Part shown: in pieces, positions 59,721-64,000 of the stretch | Layout: the number at the start of each line of letters is the position of its first letter | How positions within the stretch are numbered: position 1 is the first letter of the stretch | DNA from: Fomes fomentarius | Taxonomy: Eukaryota > Basidiomycota > Agaricomycetes > Polyporales > Polyporaceae | Direction of reading: 5' to 3' | NCBI GenBank assembly: GCA_022606135.1 | Contig: JABYQN010000005.1 | Span: 558,001-622,000 of the forward strand | Length of the DNA: 64,000 nucleotides | Made by a program: the position numbers and the translations under genes | Notes under the pieces: generated by a model | What the model saw: only the letters and a program-made list of their open reading frames with translations | What the model was told of the DNA's origin: nothing | Databases searched by the model: none

Positions 59721-62700
59721 CCACTTGATTAATTCGAAATCGCACTCGAAATTCCGAATCCTACTGGGACGCACGTCCCGGCATAGCGTCCGCCCAAGAT
59801 GTCAGTGTGGTCAGCCTAGTGCCCACCTACGGTGAGCCTTCCCCGCCTCCTCCGGTTTCCCCTCCGCCCGTCCATATTTCTCCCAGCGGCACAGTCGGCG
59901 CTGGAATGGATTCCCCGTGCTGTTCGGTGAGGCCGACCAGGTGACGTCGGACGTCTCAAGCGTATTCGCGAGTCACAAGTGCCCGCCGCTCGCGCCAGAA
60001 TTTGACGACGCCCTGCTAGCCAGCACAGGTTCAGTCCGCATTGTCTTGTTCATGGTGCCCCGCGGCGACCCTAAGCAGACCGGAAGCCTCCAAACAATTT
60101 AGAGAGAGAAGAATTAGCGTGATCGATTGGATTTTACACATAGCGTGGTGGCAGGAGACAAGTCATCGGCACGCCTTGACAGTGAGAGCCTGTGGCACGC
60201 CTAAACGCTAACTCAACTCCGCATCGGGGCTGGCACCCCGTCTCGGAACGGCCATATTCGCCCTGAGCATCGCCCACTGGACGTATTCCGTCTTGTCGAG
60301 TACACGCACAGGCAGGTTCGTATCGCAAAGTTCTTGAATCTGGAACGAAACACTCAGTGCGCGTTCCTTTTATGACGAGCGGTCACAAATGGCCTCAGTG
60401 CGAATTCACACAGCATCTTGGGACTCTCTAGCCGGTCTCCGGAACTCGTACAAGCGAGATAAACGTCGGCACGTCGATACGCACTAGAGACGGATCGTTG
60501 ACACTCAAGCAGTCCTGAGAGCGAACTGTGTGAAGATATCGACTACATATTGCTTGTTGCAATCATCCATCCTAGAGACTGCTCTAATATCGCCTGTCGA
60601 CCGCCAATGTCGACCTTCGACTTTAGACGACAGCACCGCCTAGTACTGTGCGTCCTTCATCGTACTAGCATCGGTTTGCATACTTGCCGCATTGCATGCT
60701 TGAGCCTTGAGGCGCGTCAAATGGTCTCATAACTCTGCGCCCATTTGCCAGATCGACGCTCACAACGGCAAGCTGACGGGCGCGGCATGTATCTGCAGTC
60801 TGCCAGCACCGCCATCAGACATGGGTTGGACGGCAACTTGTGTCCTACAATCGTGAGTATCACACGAGTTGTCGGCGTGCTGGCTAGTAGTCATCTTTCC
60901 GTGCAGGGACCATCTCTGGACAGTGCAGCGACATCGCCAGGTGCCGTCGACTCCTTGCAAGTTACTTACTACCTCTCGAATTATTCCTTCCGTCCTCCAG
61001 CGATGTCATTTTAGGTGGAGCATTGGCATTCTATACCCTTAGCCAGAAACCCCGCTTCCATGCGCCTGGCTTCCCTCATCTCACTAAGCAACTGCCAGTG
61101 GAAGTTCTGCGACCCGGCCATTCGTCAAGAGGTGGTTTCTTAATCCGTACGTGTCGTTCCATTCATGTCAGCATATCTCGCTTGCGCGCATTGATAGCGG
61201 CGTTCCAATCACCCGTAAGAGGTAGATGCATAGGTGCTCTATGCAGGCTTATGCTGTAGGTGCAGCAAGGCACTCACGCTATGGTAATACCCATACTAGC
61301 TAAAGACCTCCTTCCCCTCCCCTGTAGAAACGCGCACATGCAACACAATCCCTATGTGCCGGTGCACAACCCTGCTGTTCATCGTCACGCCATGACCAGT
61401 GTCGCTTCTATGCAGGTATACTATGCGCCCAGCGCCGCTCGCAGTGACATAAAAGGCCGAAGCACCCCGAACCCCCTGTGGGCCTTCTGAGTTCCTCTCC
61501 AACAGAACTCCGCGTCCTCGCCTGTCGAACCGCACCTTGGAGTCCACTCATCCTGCGAAGTCATTCTAACTAGCCGATTGTGTGTCCTTGAACGCACCAT
61601 TGGCGTCCGACTCCTCAAAGCCAACGAGGGTCCCCGCCGGCAAACCTGTGGCGACAGACTTCAGAGCTGGCGTGTTCGGGTGACGGGTCCGGCTCATGCT
61701 ACTGAACCCACTGATGTCCATTGATCCATCAATTGAACTTACATTACATGCATTGTTCACTGACAGCGGCGACGTGCGTCCTGAGGCCTGAAGGGGCAGG
61801 TCTCGCAACGCCTTGGGCTGTCGATGAATGCAGGAGATACTAACTGGCAACCTTCAAGTTTCAACCTGCGAGTTTCCGAGTCGATGATGGAGCTTTAACG
61901 CAGTGTGGCCCGCTACGATCTATCGCGGCAATCGCGGGTGCGTTTCTTTCGTTTGCGTCTCCATCCAGCACCGTCTTTCATTTGTTTCCATGCGCCATCA
62001 GAGTTCGTGGGCCGTGGCTACTGGAGGGCTCAGGTACGGAACGCCACAGCCAGCACGCGGGTCGCGGGGTACTTATGTATCAGGGCAATGGGATGCATCA
62101 ATATGTCAATATTGACGTTGACAGCGATGTGATCGAGTCGATCGCCCGCATTTGGGATACTTATGACGATTGTCACTTGACACGATTCAGGTACATAGGC
62201 ACATATACCTTGGCATGGTCACGGTACGGATATTGGTTCATGGCTGTGCGTTTTCAAGCTTACAGTTTTTTCGTTAAGCTCAAGCTCAAGGGCTTTCATC
62301 CCATCGTACAGCGAATATGTGCGAACGTTTTGGAGGCACGTACAAATTCAAAGTATTCACCGTGCCCTACTCGAAATGCGGTTATAGGGGTAGCGAACAA
62401 CTCGGGCGCACAGAGCCACCTAATAGTTCTCGTCTAGCTTGTTCTTCGTTCGAGGTACCTACCCCATCCAGTGGCCGTCCAGTCATCTTTTAGAACTTCG
62501 AGCTTACAGGGGAAGGCGCCCACGTCGCCAAAGGCTCGCGTATGTATTAGAGACTCCTGATCACATATTACATGAGCCTCACTCTGCGAATGTTCACGTT
62601 CGTTTAGCAAGAGACGTCGGAGATGAGGGCCTTCATGTGATCTTACTGTGACGTTCACGCAAGGGGGTATGTTGAGACCTCAAAACGCGAGTGAGCGAAA

Positions 62701-64000
62701 GGCAAGAGCTAGATCAACGGGCAGTGGTTAATCACCGTCGAGCATCGAATCCATCCACCCCACACATGGTAGGGCGATGATGTGGATGAGGAGGAATGGT
62801 ATTTATGGACCTGAGAATTGTGCTACCCCTCCGTGCCACCCCGCCGCTGCGCACGTCGCGCCCGAGGCCTGATGTGGCTGCAGCCGTGGGTCGATCTGCC
62901 ACACGGTCGCTTCCCCGCACCCGTTTGTACCACAGTCGACGGAGAACCCGGCGAGCTGCGATCCCGACAAGCTCAACTTCACAGGGCTCATGTCATACAT
63001 TGGCAGGGGCTTGGGCTCCCGTACGTCCCGTCCCACATACTCAATTCACAGATCGCTGTGATTTGGTAGCTACCATCCAGCTTATTCTCCACTCTTCGTG
63101 GGGCCCTGTGCCTTGTGTCTGTGGCTGACCTATTTAGTTTCGTTCCCTTCAGGTTTTGAACGTGACGTCAAACAAGCTATGACATCATCGCGTGCGGATA
63201 GGGACGGTAGACGTCCGGTGTTCATGCCGGCTACTTTGGCAAACGCAGATCGGACGAAGATGAGTCGAACCACGGGAAAATGCGATGAGCCCATGTCGGT
63301 AGATTTAGACTCGGTACCTACATGTATACCCCTCACACACAAGCCAAGAAAAACGAGGGCAAGCCACCCGCCCCCGAGCATGTTGGGACGCCGTGGCGGC
63401 CGGTATCCCCATGCATCACTATGGAGTCAGTAAACACCACGCACGACAGCATGCCAACGAGGGTCTTTACGTGCCCCTGCGTCTGCCGATCGTGCCCCCA
63501 TCGCTCACTCTCGGTATCACGATACCATACGAACGGCATTTGGCGGAGATGAAAACTGTCAAAGGGGATTACGCTCCGAGATGTGAGTCTGTGGCCTTCA
63601 CCATTGACAGACTCCACCTCGGCATCTCAACGCTAACGGCATGCGCGCGATGTCCTCGAAATCTCCACGGGGTAGACTTTCACGAACGTCAGGTATGTAG
63701 AAAATACGGCGACCCTCAGCGATCAGTATTATGTATAGAAGTCCTCGGAAGCATGTACATGGTCACAATAACGTGAAGCAGATATTGAATGATCTCACCT
63801 GCTCTTCAATCGGGATCCGTTTGTTGCAAGAGATCCTTCCTTTCTAGTCTGCGAAGTGACCAGTGACGAGGATAAGTAATTGTCATTACCAATCGAAGAC
63901 GGAAACTTTCCGACAATCTGTTTGAATAGCCATCGGTATTCGGACCGGCATGGCTCGACTAACAACCTGCATTTGAACCTACTCGCGTACCCTCTGTAGT
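59721..64000. other. 4.3-kb gene-poor right flank
   Basis: No supported gene. Weak frames occur at 61566-61850 (-, Ser/Asn-rich), 61982-62437 (+) and 63393-63776 (+). Near 59840-60060 (+) there is a proline-rich, then globular-looking stretch (VLFGEADQVTSDVSSVF) that might be a gene fragment. None shows family motifs or convincing splice-joined frames, and base composition is less GC3-biased than in the genes. No reverse transcriptase, transposase or terminal repeats were seen. Confidence 0.35.

Noticed and set aside
61982..62437. 151-codon + strand frame
   Set aside because: No recognisable domain, no GC3 bias and no neighbouring exons; length alone is not enough in a 64-kb window.
1..64000. 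CRISPR arrays, prophage, insertion sequences, rRNA, retroelement or transposase genes
   Set aside because: No regularly spaced repeats, integrase, transposase or reverse-transcriptase motifs or terminal repeats were seen; the gene structure is fungal.

Overview
The window is eukaryotic nuclear DNA from a filamentous basidiomycete, most likely a wood-decaying Agaricomycete such as a polypore. The reasons are: genes split by many short GT-AG introns of about 50-75 nt, GC-rich third codon positions, compact divergent gene pairs, pyrimidine-rich leaders, and two copper radical oxidase genes of the glyoxal-oxidase type used by lignin degraders. I found no prokaryotic operons, CRISPR array, rRNA, convincing tRNA or intact transposon.

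Region 1 (1-34.4 kb) is mostly conserved housekeeping genes. In order: a nuclear-looking acidic protein of unknown function (335-2869, +); a gene-poor stretch with two near-identical palindromes (3316, 3733); an F-box gene with an in-frame stop (4228-7372, +); an ELL-type RNA polymerase II elongation factor (7840-10447, +); a Bax-inhibitor-1 family membrane protein (10812-12151, -) divergent from an MFS transporter (12509-14619, +); an Mdm31/Mdm32-like mitochondrial protein (14805-17276, -) divergent from a cyclopropane-fatty-acid-synthase-like methyltransferase (17554-19240, +); a 3.8-kb gene-poor stretch; an alpha-arrestin (23076-26193, -); a 5-kb gene-poor stretch; and sphingosine-1-phosphate lyase (31173-33452, -) divergent from prefoldin subunit 4 (33777-34416, +).

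Region 2 (35.0-59.7 kb) is the unusual part. It is bounded by two inverted arms. Each arm carries a near-identical GPI-anchored copper radical oxidase gene (35271-37721 + and 56891-59407 -), a short shared repeat, and a decayed C-terminal remnant of a BTB/POZ gene. Between the arms lie a HAD hydrolase, muskelin (a GID/CTLH ubiquitin-ligase component), a glutaredoxin-like membrane protein without the active-site cysteine, a pseudouridine-phosphatase-like HAD protein, and a family of BTB/POZ genes. The BTB family includes one intact gene (43375-44553, -), one frameshifted N-terminal fragment, one gene with a single in-frame stop, and two neighbouring paralogs that both lose frame at the same five-cytosine tract. 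All share a C-terminal module with W-W-x-x-C and C-x-x-C-x-P-x-A motifs and a final phase-0 intron, so the locus looks like a birth-and-death cluster inside an inverted duplication.

Region 3 (59.7-64.0 kb) has only weak open frames and no gene I can support.

Exon boundaries were read by eye from splice signals and frame continuity. Gene ends are more reliable than every internal junction.
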